64,000 nucleotides of DNA from Tolypocladium sp. Sup5 PDA-1. Its lineage: Eukaryota; Ascomycota; Sordariomycetes; Hypocreales; Ophiocordycipitaceae. Of this stretch, positions 32,788-43,631 are shown piece after piece. The notes under the pieces were generated by a model that had not been told where the DNA came from, made no database searches, and was given only the letters and a program-made list of their open reading frames with translations. Position numbers and translations under genes: made by a program. The DNA lies in contig JPHH03000029.1 of assembly GCA_000750105.3 (NCBI GenBank), forward strand, positions 1-64,000, read 5' to 3'. The number at the start of each line of letters is the position of its first letter. Positions within the stretch are counted from its first letter, which is position 1.

Positions 32788-34314
32788 TCACAACCCACAC
32801 CCCTTGTGCCCCCTTATTCGACCATGCCTCACCACGCCGGTCGACACCCCTTCCTCTCCGGTCATCCAACCTGGCATCCGCTTGCCATCCACAATGCCAG
32901 CCTCGACCAATTGCCGTATCCCAGCAAAGACGTGAGATCCTTGAAACGCCAACCTCACCGTTGGCGTCCACCGAGATGCATCTTCCTCATCATCAACGTC
33001 CTCGACGTCAGCACGAGCCTGCCGAAGTACAGCCTCGACCTTGCTTCGTCTCCGATCCACAGGTCTCTCTGCGCCAGCTTGTTGTTCATCCTCGTCTGGC
33101 CCCGGATCTTGCGGCACATTTGACGCTGGAAAGGGATCTTGCATCAAGATCTCAACCCGCTCGACGCCTTTCCCGTCTGTGACAATGCCTGAATCGCCGA
33201 ACCGAGCTTTGGCGGCCAGCTTGGTCCTCTTGGCTTTGCGATCGTACTTGGTCATTGGCCTCTGCCTCTTTCGAGTTGTATCGGAGCGTGATGATTCCCT
33301 GGACAATGGCGGAGTTGGAAGGACTGCGTCTAGAGGCGATTTCCTGGTCGTTTCGTTTGCGTAGATGCTCCAGCCACCGCCGGCTGCATTGCCGCGCCCG
33401 GCACCTTTCTTGTCTAGCAAAGCGTCCAAATTTCTGCTGGTGAGGTTTGTTGATTTGAGCGTATAGCGTTCGCGTGGCCGTGACAGCGCCTTGGGCACTC
33501 CGTTGACGATGAGGCCGTGCAAGCTCTTGGATTCGCCGAGGCTGATGGGACCGGTGGCTTGCGACCTGGTGATGTAGAGCGAAGGGGACCCGTCGGGAAA
33601 TGCCAGATAGACAGTGCGCGATGAGCTGAAGTTGGTGGCGGTTCCGGAGCTATCGAGGCCGGATAGAGCCAAATTGGTGTTATACGGAGAGTCAATGACA
33701 AAGATCCGTAGCAGCAGCACAGCAAAGCCCTTTGGCCGATAAAAGTGGTAGTGTGCCTTGACATCGGGGAGGACCTGTTGCTGGAGATTTTGGAGGAAAG
33801 TTGATGGATGGAACCGAGGTATCGCCAGGCTTTTGTTGTCGATTTTGAGCACTTCGTCCTCGGCATCCTTGGATGGAGGCTTTAGGGGAAGAATCTTGTA
33901 AGCTGTCCACCTCTGGGACGCCGGATGTTCATCGAGGTACGAAAAGTCAACCATTGCGAGTTGGTACAAGGTCAAGCCATGACGCCAATCGCCCTCTAGT
34001 ATCCGGCTGACCACGTCGCGCTTCGAGCCCTTTTGTTGTTGCATGTCCGTGTAAAGCTCCCGAAGCTCGTTGATGGACCGGCATGGCGGATAGAGATCGT
34101 CAGGGTCGTCCTCTTCATCCTCATCGTCAAGCCGCCTTTGCCCAAGATGGGGTGCCGCATTGGCCAGGGAGTTCTCGTCGAGCCAGTCGAGGGCAAGCGA
34201 TATCAGAGATTCACGAGACAGTCGACTGAGACTTTTGACTATTGCTAGGTTCGAGGTCTCGACACGCAGCGACGAGGGGAGCCTGGCCTTGGTTGGGATG
34301 GATAGGCGAGCCAT
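32788..34314 (-). CDS. CHL4: Inner kinetochore protein CHL4/Mis15 (CENP-N family)
   Basis: Single exon, 508 aa. The N-terminal helical region with LSRLSRESLISLALDWLDE and DDLYPPCRSINELRELYTDM, then DWRHGLTLYQLAMVDFSYLDEHPASQRWTA (in two pieces), is typical of the CHL4/Mis15/CENP-N family, part of the constitutive centromere-associated network that binds CENP-A chromatin. A central beta-rich region (HYHFYRPKGFAVLLLRIFVI) follows; residues about 320-430 are basic and disordered with a likely nuclear signal (TRKRQRPMTKYDRKAKRTK). The C-terminal block WTPTVRLAFQGSHVFAGIRQ closes the fold, as in CENP-N. An acidic stretch (DDEDEEDDPDD) sits near residue 62. The ATG at 34314 begins MARLSIPTKARLPSSLR; sequence upstream is not conserved-looking. 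Confidence 0.85.
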   Translation of the reverse strand: MARLSIPTKARLPSSLRVETSNLAIVKSLSRLSRESLISLALDWLDENSLANAAPHLGQRRLDDEDEEDDPDDLYPPCRSINELRELYTDMQQQKGSKRDVVSRILEGDWRHGLTLYQLAMVDFSYLDEHPASQRWTAYKILPLKPPSKDAEDEVLKIDNKSLAIPRFHPSTFLQNLQQQVLPDVKAHYHFYRPKGFAVLLLRIFVIDSPYNTNLALSGLDSSGTATNFSSSRTVYLAFPDGSPSLYITRSQATGPISLGESKSLHGLIVNGVPKALSRPRERYTLKSTNLTSRNLDALLDKKGAGRGNAAGGGWSIYANETTRKSPLDAVLPTPPLSRESSRSDTTRKRQRPMTKYDRKAKRTKLAAKARFGDSGIVTDGKGVERVEILMQDPFPASNVPQDPGPDEDEQQAGAERPVDRRRSKVEAVLRQARADVEDVDDEEDASRWTPTVRLAFQGSHVFAGIRQLVEAGIVDGKRMPGWMTGEEGVSTGVVRHGRIRGHKGCGL

Positions 34315-35945
34315 GGCGGCATCAACGCATAAGCAACGGGACGGGAAGCATAAGGTGATGTGCAGCAACGATGAGAAATGAGATGAGACGTTAGTCTAAG
34401 CTCGGTCATAAACACAACACACAACGCTGAGCCGTTGCAAGGCTACGGCTGCGAGACAACAGGCTTGCCCCGCCAAAGCGACAGAGACGCGACTTGCCCA
34501 TCCGAGACGCGTCGGATGGCACGATGCGACTTTGTCACCAGTGACCGTGACTAAGCATCCAAGCATCACGCGTGAGCCCACGTGACATATCACTTGACAA
34601 TTGTAGAAGAGCACTTGACGTCTTCCGGATCGTTTTCGGAGGCGGTGGGCCCTGTCTGGCGATTCCGGTTGCGATTTTGCCACCTCGGCCGGGACGCATC
34701 GAGAAAACCCTAAGCTATACGTACCTATGCGCAGCGCACCGCCAGGCAGCAGCAGAATCAGGAGCTGAACTTGGGCGATAACAGCGACTTGAGCCATCAT
34801 GACACCGAACGATCAAGTGCAAGTCTGGCATGATGCGTATCGTGCGCATCTCGGCAACAGTCGTGCGCATCTCGACAACAGAGAGATCTCTCCCCCGGGA
34901 CGACCTCTAGATCTCAGCGCTGCGCGATTAATCTTAAAGTGCCGCGGGGCTCCTCGAACCACCGCCACCCGCATGCAGGGTCCAGCACAGGAGAAACACC
35001 AGATGGATGCTCTTTAATCACCAATTGTCCATGCCATTTAGCCAGAATAGGCCGCCCGAGGTGATTAAACGCATGCCACCGTCGTAGGTATCAGTCTTGT
35101 AGCTCTCCTCTGTCTAGGTACATAGAGCCATCCCGGGGATCAGGCGTCCTCACAGGAGCAGCCAGCCGACACATTGCCCCCCCGCGGATGATCCAGCCAT
35201 CATAGACACTCATCAAACACGCAGTCCTCGGGCCTCCGCTGGAAGCGCGGAAATCGTAAAAGAGCGAAAGGCGCCATGCGCAAGTGGCTGGAATAATAGA
35301 ATGAGCAAATGATAAGGAATCGTGGGCCGAATCTCGGTCGTTGACTGGCTGGAGCGGCCAGCTGTGGCGCTGCGTCGGTGCAAGAGTGGGGGTGCTGGAC
35401 CCGTTGATTCCTAAGCACATGGCAGGCCCTGTCTCCCCCTCTCTGTGAACGCCTGGAGCAGCGCAGCAGCAACACGGCCTGGACCCGCTGCCTTCGGCTG
35501 CCCCTCGGCTTGCCGCTTTCGCCTGCTCGCATGGGCTGACAAAACCCGCACGACTCACCACCCGCCGGTCCGGCGCTCGATCCTGCATCATTCACAAACC
35601 GCCCTCAACCACCACCTGGCCCGAATCTTCATCTCGCCGTCTGCCGCCAACGCGATTCACCGACGCACCCACGACATCGACTCGAATTCACAGTCGACGA
35701 GCGACTCTCTGGGCGTTTCACTACTGCCTGGGAACCGCCACTTTTGCAGAAAACCGCCCGGTTGTCGCCTAGCGCTGCTTCGAGTTCAAATTGCTCTACC
35801 GAGTCCATCTTCACGAACCGCTTCCTGACCGCATCGAGCGCTCGCGCCCGGTTCCATCGTCGCTTCGCTTCGCTTCCCGACCCGATTTATAAATAAGAAA
35901 AAGACATTTAGTCTCTGAACTCGCTTCGAGGGCCATCGCACCATC
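34315..35945. other. Divergent promoter region of CHL4 and CYS3, 1.6 kb
   Basis: Contains the promoters of two divergent genes. I looked for palindromic CYS3 sites (ATGRYRYCAT) and saw no clean match. Open frames on both strands (for example 35091-35595) show no recognisable product. The CYS3 leader has no upstream ATG after the TATA box. Confidence 0.5.
35888..35895 (+). promoter_or_regulatory. TATA box of CYS3
   Basis: TATAAATA, 51 bases before the CYS3 start codon, implying a very short 5' leader. Confidence 0.5.
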
Positions 35946-37274
35946 ATGTCGACTTACAGCGGCCGGCACGGTCCCAACGTGTCGCAATACCTGCGGGACC
36001 TCAACACCATCAGCCCCCAGGACACGACGCCCGTCGAGGAGAGCTTCAACATGGAGGACGACCTGGCGCTCTTCACCAACACGCAGTTCTTCGACTTCGA
36101 CTCGGGCCAGAACATGGACTTCCAGGCCCAGCCTGCCAAGCCCGAATCCAAGTCTGCGGGACGGCACAGCTCCAGCGCGTCCGACGACGTGACGTCGGCG
36201 CCGTCGACCATAGGAGATATGCCCAACCTGGACTTTATGTCTGGTAAGTAACGTCCTAGCTTTCTCACTCGCCTTGTGTACTGGGCTTCCATCCCGACCC
36301 CTCGCCTCATACCCCGGCACCCCACGCGGGGTGGCAGACAATGTCCTGGACGCTTTTCCTGTACGCGAAATCACACAATATGCACTCGTTCTTTCTACCG
36401 TTCGTCCCCACTACGTTTGCTACCACTCCCTGCCTATCACCTTGCGTTTTGGCCGCTGCACAGCTGTTTTGGCACGAACACAGGGCGGCAACGTGTGGTT
36501 GGAGTGGGGCGGTTCGGGGCTGACAAATGATCCGCGATGGTGCAATTCCTCGTGATCGTCACCGCACGGCTGCGTATCTGGTGCCCTGCAACAACACATC
36601 ACCCGTCACTACCCACTTGCCATGGATCCACGGACTTTGTGTCTTCACAGTCCGCTCCATACATGCTGATATGGAATTGCGGTCACTTGTTTATTTCTGA
36701 GAGCAATGGTTGCTGACCCTTGCGCTCAGCAGGCGACTTCAACTTCACAGAGTTCAACAACGCCTATGCGGCCCCGCCGTCTGTCAACGCTTTTGCGGAT
36801 GGTGCCCAGAACTTCCACTCCCTGCAGCCCAACCACGCGCCCGTTCAGGTCGCCCAACAGCAAGCTCAGTTCCGGCAAAACAGCGTCCGGCCGGCCGAGA
36901 AGCGGAAGCCCGAGGCCATGTCCGTGGCAGGCCAGCAGATCAACTTTGAGGATGCCTCGCGCCATGCGGCTGAGGAGGACAAGCGGAGACGGAACACGGC
37001 CGCCAGCGCTCGCTTCCGGATCAAGAAGAAGCAGCGTGAGCAGGCTCTCGAGAAGTCTGCCAAGGAGATGAACGACAAGATCAGCGGCTTGGAGACCAAG
37101 GTGTCACAGCTGGAGACGGAGAACAAGTGGCTGAAGAACTTGCTTGTCGAGAAGAACGAGGGCAGCGAGGACATCACGGCGCTCTGGAAAGAGTTCACAA
37201 AGCACGCCATCGAAAAGACCAAGGCTAGCTCTAGCGAGGCATCCAGCGTCGAGGCTGCGAAGGAGGAGCGGTGA
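35946..37274 (+). CDS. cys3: bZIP sulfur regulator CYS3/MetR
   Basis: Two exons, 35946-36243 and 36730 or 36733-37274, give 280 or 279 aa. The bZIP lies near the C-terminus (basic region about 182-204, DKRRRNTAASARFRIKKKQR, then a zipper through ALEKSAKEMNDKISGLETKV and ETENKWLKNLL), a close match to the CYS3/METR group that activates sulfur uptake and assimilation genes on sulfur starvation. The N-terminal part is acidic and Gln/Ser-rich, an activation-type region. The intron of 486-489 nt is by far the longest in the window and ends in CAGCAG, so two in-frame acceptors exist. Fungal CYS3 is controlled by its own transcription and by SCF-type ubiquitination; nothing in this sequence tests that. 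It converges with a small mitochondrial gene. Confidence 0.93.
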
Positions 37275-37556
37275 CGAGCTCGGCCTTGAGTTGAAGGCAG
37301 TGGCGGCGGTTATCTGATCAGGGGCACATGGGTGTGTTAACACTGTCCCCGGGGCGTTGTGCAGGCTCAGGCGTTTTATTTATTGTAAAATGGGGATGGG
37401 CTGGATGATGTGTGCTGTGGGACAACCGAGAGACGGTTGGCAGACGACGATGTTTGGATTGGACATATATCAAGTACATGATGGAATGGTGGCCATAGAG
37501 AGAGCCAAGTGGCTGAGTGGACGAATATCTCTTGCAATACAATCACGTTTGACCAG

Positions 37557-38018
37557 TTAACTTTTGGGCTCGTCACTGCCAGCCTGCGATTGCCTAAGAG
37601 CCGCCAGACGAAGTTGATTCCTCTTTCCCACAATCCGCAATGTATTTTCCCTCTCAATGTCCGTCATCTCTCCCCAGTTGGAGATCCTGGACATGCTGCC
37701 ATCTTGGTTGACGACGAGAGGGCCCAAGGCTCCGAGCTTGACGGTGGTGCCGCCACCACTGACGTCTAGAGTAGTAATGCCCTCGCCATCGCCCGGGGCA
37801 GGGAGGGCTCGGTCGCGTCCCGAGGTGGATTCTTGCTCGCAGGGCTGCTGGTCCTTGTTAGACACTGGTGGTTGTTGAGGTGATTGCGCCGAAGATGGTG
37901 AGAATGACGAGTTGGAGCGCATCGTGGTGGCGGGCGGTATGGCAAGGAGACGTGGTTGGAGGCGAAGTGAGAGGCGTGAGGCAGAGAGGCGGGCGATGCT
38001 GCGCGAGAGGTATGGCAT
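37557..38018 (-). CDS. Small conserved-looking protein with mitochondrial presequence
   Basis: Single exon, 153 aa from the ATG at 38018. The first 35 residues are rich in Arg, Ser and Leu and lack acids (MPYLSRSIARLSASRLSLRL, then QPRLLAIPP), a strong mitochondrial targeting pattern. A disordered S/P/Q region follows. The C-terminal 60 residues look folded and conserved (TTLDVSGGGTTVKLGALGPL, then VVNQDGSMSRISNWGEMTDI, then ERENTLRIVGKRNQLRLAAL). I do not recognise a named family and assign no reaction. The frame runs upstream of this ATG, but that stretch has no further ATG in good context and would bury the presequence. It converges with CYS3 (282-bp spacer). Confidence 0.75.
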   Translation of the reverse strand: MPYLSRSIARLSASRLSLRLQPRLLAIPPATTMRSNSSFSPSSAQSPQQPPVSNKDQQPCEQESTSGRDRALPAPGDGEGITTLDVSGGGTTVKLGALGPLVVNQDGSMSRISNWGEMTDIERENTLRIVGKRNQLRLAALRQSQAGSDEPKS

Positions 38019-39654
38019 TATAATGCGCGAGGCTGGATGTCGTGTTATATCGGCTTGAGTCCTCTTGCGGTGCGGATGACGGCTGAGCTGCGGGGTGCAG
38101 GAAGAATCCGGGAAGAGCGGGCCGTTCGATCTGTCCAATCCGCGGGGCCAGTGACGAGCGAGCGAATTAAGCTGCCTTGAGGAGGTGGATGATTGCGTTG
38201 ATACCGGGGGACCAAGGTTGGCCGCGAGGCTTGCGTGTTGAGAGGTGAGGCTGGAAAGATTGGAAGTGAAGTGAAGTGTCACCCTGGACTTTTTCAGGCA
38301 TCTCCACTAAAGCCACGGACAGGTTCAACCCCTGTCGCCGCATAGCACAGCCTAATTGGGTACCGAGCTGGAGCTCACGGTCTCGAACAGGATATAATTA
38401 ATATCACGCCGCAATTCTTTCCTGTCGTGGACACTACAGACTATTGTTCAGCTTTGTGCTTGCAGTGACGGCGCCTCCTCCCCCCGTTCGGTGTATGTGT
38501 CATGTGTCTGTCGCAGCAAGCCACTTGCACGCAACTGCCGTCAGCAACTCTTCTGTCCGTGCGAGACGTTGGGCAATGCCTGTCAGTCGCGGGAGTGCAA
38601 TGGAGACGGGACGAATCGGTGATGCAAGTCACCAGGTGCGGTGAGACAGGGTGCTGCGAGACATGCGTCATGTACGGACTACGGCCGCGGCGGGGGATGC
38701 AGCACGGAGCTGTGTTGCCGCATCTGCAGTTGGCCGACGGGGACAATGACAGGTCCGTTGCAAGTTGACAGGCTCGGACAGGGCTGATCTTACAGTCTTG
38801 CCTTTGGTACGGAGTAGTCCTGCTGGATTTGCACAAAGTACCTCCTACGGTGTGCGGTTGTAGTTGCAGTTGACAACCAATACGGACGTATCCGTGCTTG
38901 GATCGTAATGCTGACTGCAGAGGAATCGCATTTGCCGCATCTCAGTGCAGGCTTATTACCCGTTCTGGCTAACAGGCGAGCCGGCAGCTGGTGCTTGGCT
39001 TGCGGACCCCAGACACCGCTTCTTTTTCTTCCCATTCATTACCCACGAAGCTCCACTGCAAATGCCCTGTTGCTGGCCAACTGGCCTCGCTGGCGTGCAG
39101 GGGACGCGGGCTGCTGGCGATGGTGGACCGACGACCGGCAGCAGGTCCCAGCTCCCGCCGTCGTGCCGATTCTTCCGCCCGGCGTCTCACCAGGACGCTC
39201 TCCGTGAGAGACAATGACGAAAGGCGAGTGTGGTGAGGGACAGAGGCTTTGTGTCAGCTGGCGTTATTGGCTGGCCACCTCGGAGAACCCGCCGCGTGCT
39301 GCCAGGCCTCGCCGTCTTGTGGATGGATCCTTCGACGGCGGCGGCCGGAAGAAATGCGAGGCTTTTGCAGGGATTGGCGCAGCAGCTACAGTACCTACGA
39401 GTCGTGCTCGTGGCCTGGATGCATCGGATCCCGTCCAACAGAGCTTGGGAGGACAATAATACATAACACCCCAAGCTGCGCCTGAAGCTCTCAGCTCCTC
39501 CTGCGCCTGCTCCCACTCGAGTCTTCTTGCGGACAGGCGATTTTGCAACCACCTACGCCGCACTTCGTACATCGAGTCGCATCTCCAAGAGAGCTGCGCT
39601 TCTTCTCTTGCGCTTCGACTCCTCCTTCAACACGTCTACGAAGCCATCTTGACC
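38019..39654. other. Intergenic, 1.6 kb, divergent
   Basis: Lies between the starts of the small mitochondrial gene and the aminotransferase. It contains a T-arm-like hairpin at 38319-38335 without the rest of a tRNA, and TACGGAGTA- and GTACGGAC-type motifs at about 38676-38890. I see no gene. Confidence 0.5.
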
Positions 39655-41567
39655 ATGTTTGGCGGCCGCAGACTCTCAATTAACCGCCACACGGGCGTGC
39701 CTAAACCGTTGCAGCGGCGGTTCAGCAATGTCGAGCCCTCGGCAAACGGTCAGTCAGAAGCATCTTCACATCTCGCACACTGCCACGGCAATGCGTCAGG
39801 TTAGACAGGACCTCTCTTTGCGTGGTCCGCAATCCGCTGCAACGTCTTCCTGTCGGTCCTTGACCCCTCCAGAGCATCATCGCCAGGCGCCAACAACCCC
39901 CCGCCCCCGCAGTACATGGCGTCTCAGACATTGGTGGACGCCCTGCGCATGCAATGCTGACGGCCTTCTCCTCCAGAAATCCAGTCCAAGATCCATCGCC
40001 AGTTCCGCAATGCCCACGAGGGTCATATGCCCCATGCCGGCCTCGATGCGAGCCGTTCCTCCACTGGTGTCGTCTGGTGCACGGAGCGCGCCTCCGAGTA
40101 CGGCTTCCTCGAGGAGCCCGAGAGCTGGGCGAACCTGGGCCAGGGTGCCCCCGAGGTCGAAGATGACATCGAGGGCTGCTTCAAGCGGCCGGAGACCATC
40201 GACGTGTCCATGGCCGCCCGAGAGTACGGTCCGACGGCGGGCATCCGACCCCTGCGAGAGGCCGTGGCCAAGCTCTACAACGAGATGCACCGCAAGGGCA
40301 AGGACAGCCTGTACACATGGGAGAATGTTGCCATTGTCCCTGGTGGTCGGGCTGGCTTGATCCGTATTGCTGCTGTCTTGGGCAACTCGTATCTGAGTTT
40401 CTTCTTGCCCGACTACACGGCTTACAACGAGATGCTGAGTCTCTTCAAGAACGTGTGTTTTTGCGAGGCGCCCCTCCCTGGGCAAGGAGAGAGGAAAGCT
40501 GACACGGCGGTACAGTTTGCAGCTATCCCCGTCCCTCTATCCGAGGAAGACGGCTACCACATCCACCCCAACAAGATCGCCGAGGAAATCGCCCGTGGCA
40601 CCTCTGTCATCTTGACCTCGAACCCTCGAAACCCTACCGGCAGGGTCGTCGCCAACCCTGAACTGGCCGAGATCCAGGACATTTGCCGCGGCCGCGCGAC
40701 CTTTATCAGCGACGAGTTCTACTCCGGTTACAACTACACGAGCAACTGCGACGGAAGCACCATCTCGGCGGCCGAGAACGTGGAGGATGTCGACGAGGAC
40801 GATATCCTGATCATCGACGGACTCACCAAGCGCTTCAGGCTTCCTGGCTGGCGGATTGCGTGGATCTTGGGCCCCAAGGAATACATCAGCGCGTGCGTTG
40901 CACCGAGGATTCCGAAGCTGCTTGCAGCCCGGCTGACTTTTCTGTAGTATTGGCTCATGCGGAAGCTATCTGGACGGCGGTGCTTGCCACGCTTTCCAAG
41001 AAGCTGCCATCCCCATGCTGGACCCGACTCTGGTGCAGAATGAGATGGTCCACCTGCAGCGCCACTTCCGAGTAAGTTGATCTTGGCTGCTTTGTGCCAC
41101 TCATCTAACCGGCTTGATGCAGGACAAGCGCGATTTCGTCGTGAGGCGTCTGCGTGAGATGGGCTTCGTCATCAAATACGTGCCCGACTCGACCTTTTAC
41201 CTGTATGTTACCCCTTGCCCTGCAGCCGCAATACGCCCTCGATGCTGACCATGTAACAGCTGGCTCAACTTGGAGGGCCTGCCCGAGTCCATCGCGGACG
41301 GCCTCAACTTCTTCCAGGCCTGTCTGGAGGAAAAGGTCATCGTCGTGCCCGGCATCTTCTTTGACCTCAACCCCTCGCGTCGTCGTGATCTGTTTGACAG
41401 CCCCTGCCACCACTTTGTGCGCTTCTCGTACGGCCCGAGAATGGATGTCCTGCGCAAGGGCCTGGACGGCATCGAACGTGTCGTCAGCAAGTACGTGATG
41501 TTTTAACACGTCTTATCGAGAGAACACGAGCTAACTGCATACGACCAGGCACCGCAAGTCTGAGTAA
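39655..41567 (+). CDS. PLP-dependent class I/II aminotransferase
   Basis: Best model: exons 39655-39748, 39873-39911, 39977-40892, 40948-41071, 41123-41202, 41260-41490 and 41549-41567, giving 500 aa. Fold-type I signatures are clear: LTSNPRNPTGRVV, FISDEFYSGYNY, IDGLTKRFRLPGWRIAW with the PLP-binding lysine at about residue 329, and HHFVRFSYGP carrying the substrate-carboxylate arginine. The substrate is unknown; it resembles aspartate/aromatic-type enzymes only at fold level. The N-terminus (MFGGRRLSINRHTGVPKPLQ) is basic and free of acids, compatible with mitochondrial import. The last five introns are secure because each restores conserved sequence; exons 1-2 are uncertain, and using GTTAGA at 39800 as the first donor would give 517 aa. 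Tandem with the vWA gene. Confidence 0.85.
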
Positions 41568-42596
41568 GACGTTTTGGGGGAGACGTAGGGATTTTTTTGG
41601 TTGGAATGATGGCTATTTTCCTTGTACGTACGCAGAGACGAGGGACGCCTGTCCACCGGTTTTGGGAAACGAGTCCAGTCAAGCCAGATCTGCTCAATCA
41701 CGTAAATTGAAGCAGGAGAGGGAGGCTAGGCTGATTGAGGCTTCATCTAAACACAATTTATCGGCGCGTGACGCAGTCAAGCGGCCCTCTGACAGACATG
41801 CTGTAGCCTTTGCCTTTGCCTGATGCTGGTGTGGTTGACGAGATAGTGACGCCCTTGTTGTAAAGTTTGGCCATGATAGCCGCCCAAGAAGGCTGAGCTG
41901 CCAGATGATCCGCATTGCCCCTACAAGGTTGGCTCTGAGTTTCCCCCGATCGCCACGGAGGGTTTTGTGAAGGTCAGACGTAGAGCCCAGGTTGCTGCCT
42001 CGCCGTAGCATCTTGCCGGTCGCCCCGTGGAACGCATGCCTCCCCCCAGGGAGCCCAGACATTGCCCGAATAGGGTTGCGCAGGGGCAGGTGACTGGGCA
42101 GTTTCGGGTCACTGCCCTGAGCGCCACAGCGCTTGTGGTTGGCATGTGGAGGAACCACTGTGGCTGTGCCTGTCGCAACCTCGCAACCTCGCGCTATGCC
42201 TTGGCCCCTTGACCGCTGCGCCCCAAGCCCGTCTCCCTCTCACAGAAGTTAATCTATCTGTATTACGATGGATTGGGAGCAGTGAAGCACGTTGAGTCGG
42301 ATTTTAAAAGGGATGTTTTTTTGTTGTTTAAATAAAATAGCAAGCTTGGGGACGGGTGTTTGAACAGACGACAAAAAGAGAATCGGGCTTGCAATTCACA
42401 GTTGCTTTGTACTCACTCCGTTACGTCCTTGCTGGTTAAAGGGCAACCGCATCCACGGCTTCCTTCCTCTCCCTACCTACCGTTTGCACAACACCTCTTC
42501 TCCGTTTGCTTCCACTAAAAGCAGGAGCTTGCACGGCTTCCCCAAAGACCCCGGAATTCCTACAGGCATCCTTTTGAATACCGTTGCGCGGACGTC
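41568..42596. other. Intergenic, 1.0 kb
   Basis: Between two plus-strand genes. AATAAA-like sequence occurs near 42333, and a C/T-rich leader precedes the vWA gene. I see no gene. Confidence 0.5.
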
Positions 42597-43631
42597 ATGG
42601 ACAAGTTTCTCGGGCGTGCCAAGGACAAGCTGTCGCGCACGCTGTCGAGCGCCTCGGACAAGAAGGAGGTCGGCGCGGACGAGAAGCGCGGTCTGGCCGT
42701 CTCGAACCCGTACAGCAACGGCCAAGCACCTACGCCTCAGAGCGCAGGTGAGTCTCGAATCCTTCATAACGTACCTAGAAAAACCAGGCCACTGACGTGT
42801 TCTGCAGTAGGGAACGACGATGCTCCTCCCGCTTACACCGTCACCGGCCCTCCGCCAAGCTACGGCACCGCCACGCCGCCGATGTCAGAGTACACCATGG
42901 AGAATATCCAGGACCACCAAGAGGATCCGCACTACTTCCTGTACCTCTTCGACACCGTCTTCCTCATCGACGACTCGACGTCGATGCTGGGCTCGCGCTG
43001 GCGCGAGGTCAAGGCCGCCCTGCGCCAGATCACGCCCGTGTGCACCAGCCACGACGACGACGGCATCGACGTGCACTTCATGAACCACAAGTCTCGAGGC
43101 GGCCGCACCGAGGGCAAAGCGCCGGGCGGGTACTACGACATCACGGACGCGGCCGCCGTCGAGCAGCTCTTCGCCAGCGTGCGCCCGTCCGGGCCCACGC
43201 CCACGCGCGGCCGCCTCGAGGACATCCTGGACCCGTACTTTGCGCAGCTGCGCGCCGCCGACGACGTCCGCGACGTGAAGCCGCTCAACGTCATCGTCCT
43301 GACCGACGGCATGCCCGGGCCCGGCTGGGCCAACGGCTCGAACCCGCACATGCCCGAGCCGGCCATCGTGCACTTTGCGCGCGAGCTCGACCGGCTCAGG
43401 GCGCCGCCGTACCAGGTCGGCATCCAGTTCATCCAGGTCGGCAACAACGCCGGCGCGACGGCCATGCTCGAGGCGCTCGACGACGGGCTGCCGCGGCGGT
43501 ACAAGTGCCGCGACATTGCCGACACGCTCAAGTTTGGCCAGGGCGGGTACACGACCCTGACGGCGGATCAGATTCTCAAGGCTGTCATGGGCGGAGTCAA
43601 CAAGCGCCTGGACAATCAGAGATTTCACTAA
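42597..43631 (+). CDS. von Willebrand factor A (vWA) domain protein
   Basis: Exons 42597-42747 and 42808-43631 give 324 aa. After a disordered N-terminus with a PPAYTVTGPPPSYG proline motif, a vWA domain starts at about residue 97. The metal-ion-dependent adhesion site is intact: FLIDDSTSM supplies the D-x-S-x-S motif (about residues 105-109), and VIVLTDGMPG gives the second Asp. No signal peptide or membrane segment, so an intracellular scaffold or binding protein is likely; the partner is unknown. The 60-nt intron has a canonical donor (GTGAGT), branch site (CTGAC) and acceptor (TGCAG), is a multiple of three and lacks stops, so unspliced mRNA would also be readable as a 344-aa form. It converges with the coiled-coil gene. 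Confidence 0.88.
   Translation: MDKFLGRAKDKLSRTLSSASDKKEVGADEKRGLAVSNPYSNGQAPTPQSAGESRILHNVPRKTRPLTCSAVGNDDAPPAYTVTGPPPSYGTATPPMSEYTMENIQDHQEDPHYFLYLFDTVFLIDDSTSMLGSRWREVKAALRQITPVCTSHDDDGIDVHFMNHKSRGGRTEGKAPGGYYDITDAAAVEQLFASVRPSGPTPTRGRLEDILDPYFAQLRAADDVRDVKPLNVIVLTDGMPGPGWANGSNPHMPEPAIVHFARELDRLRAPPYQVGIQFIQVGNNAGATAMLEALDDGLPRRYKCRDIADTLKFGQGGYTTLTADQILKAVMGGVNKRLDNQRFH

Noticed and set aside
38319..38335. Perfect T-arm-like hairpin ACAGG-TTCAACC-CCTGT
   Set aside because: No box A and no 5' acceptor strand lie at the right distance upstream.
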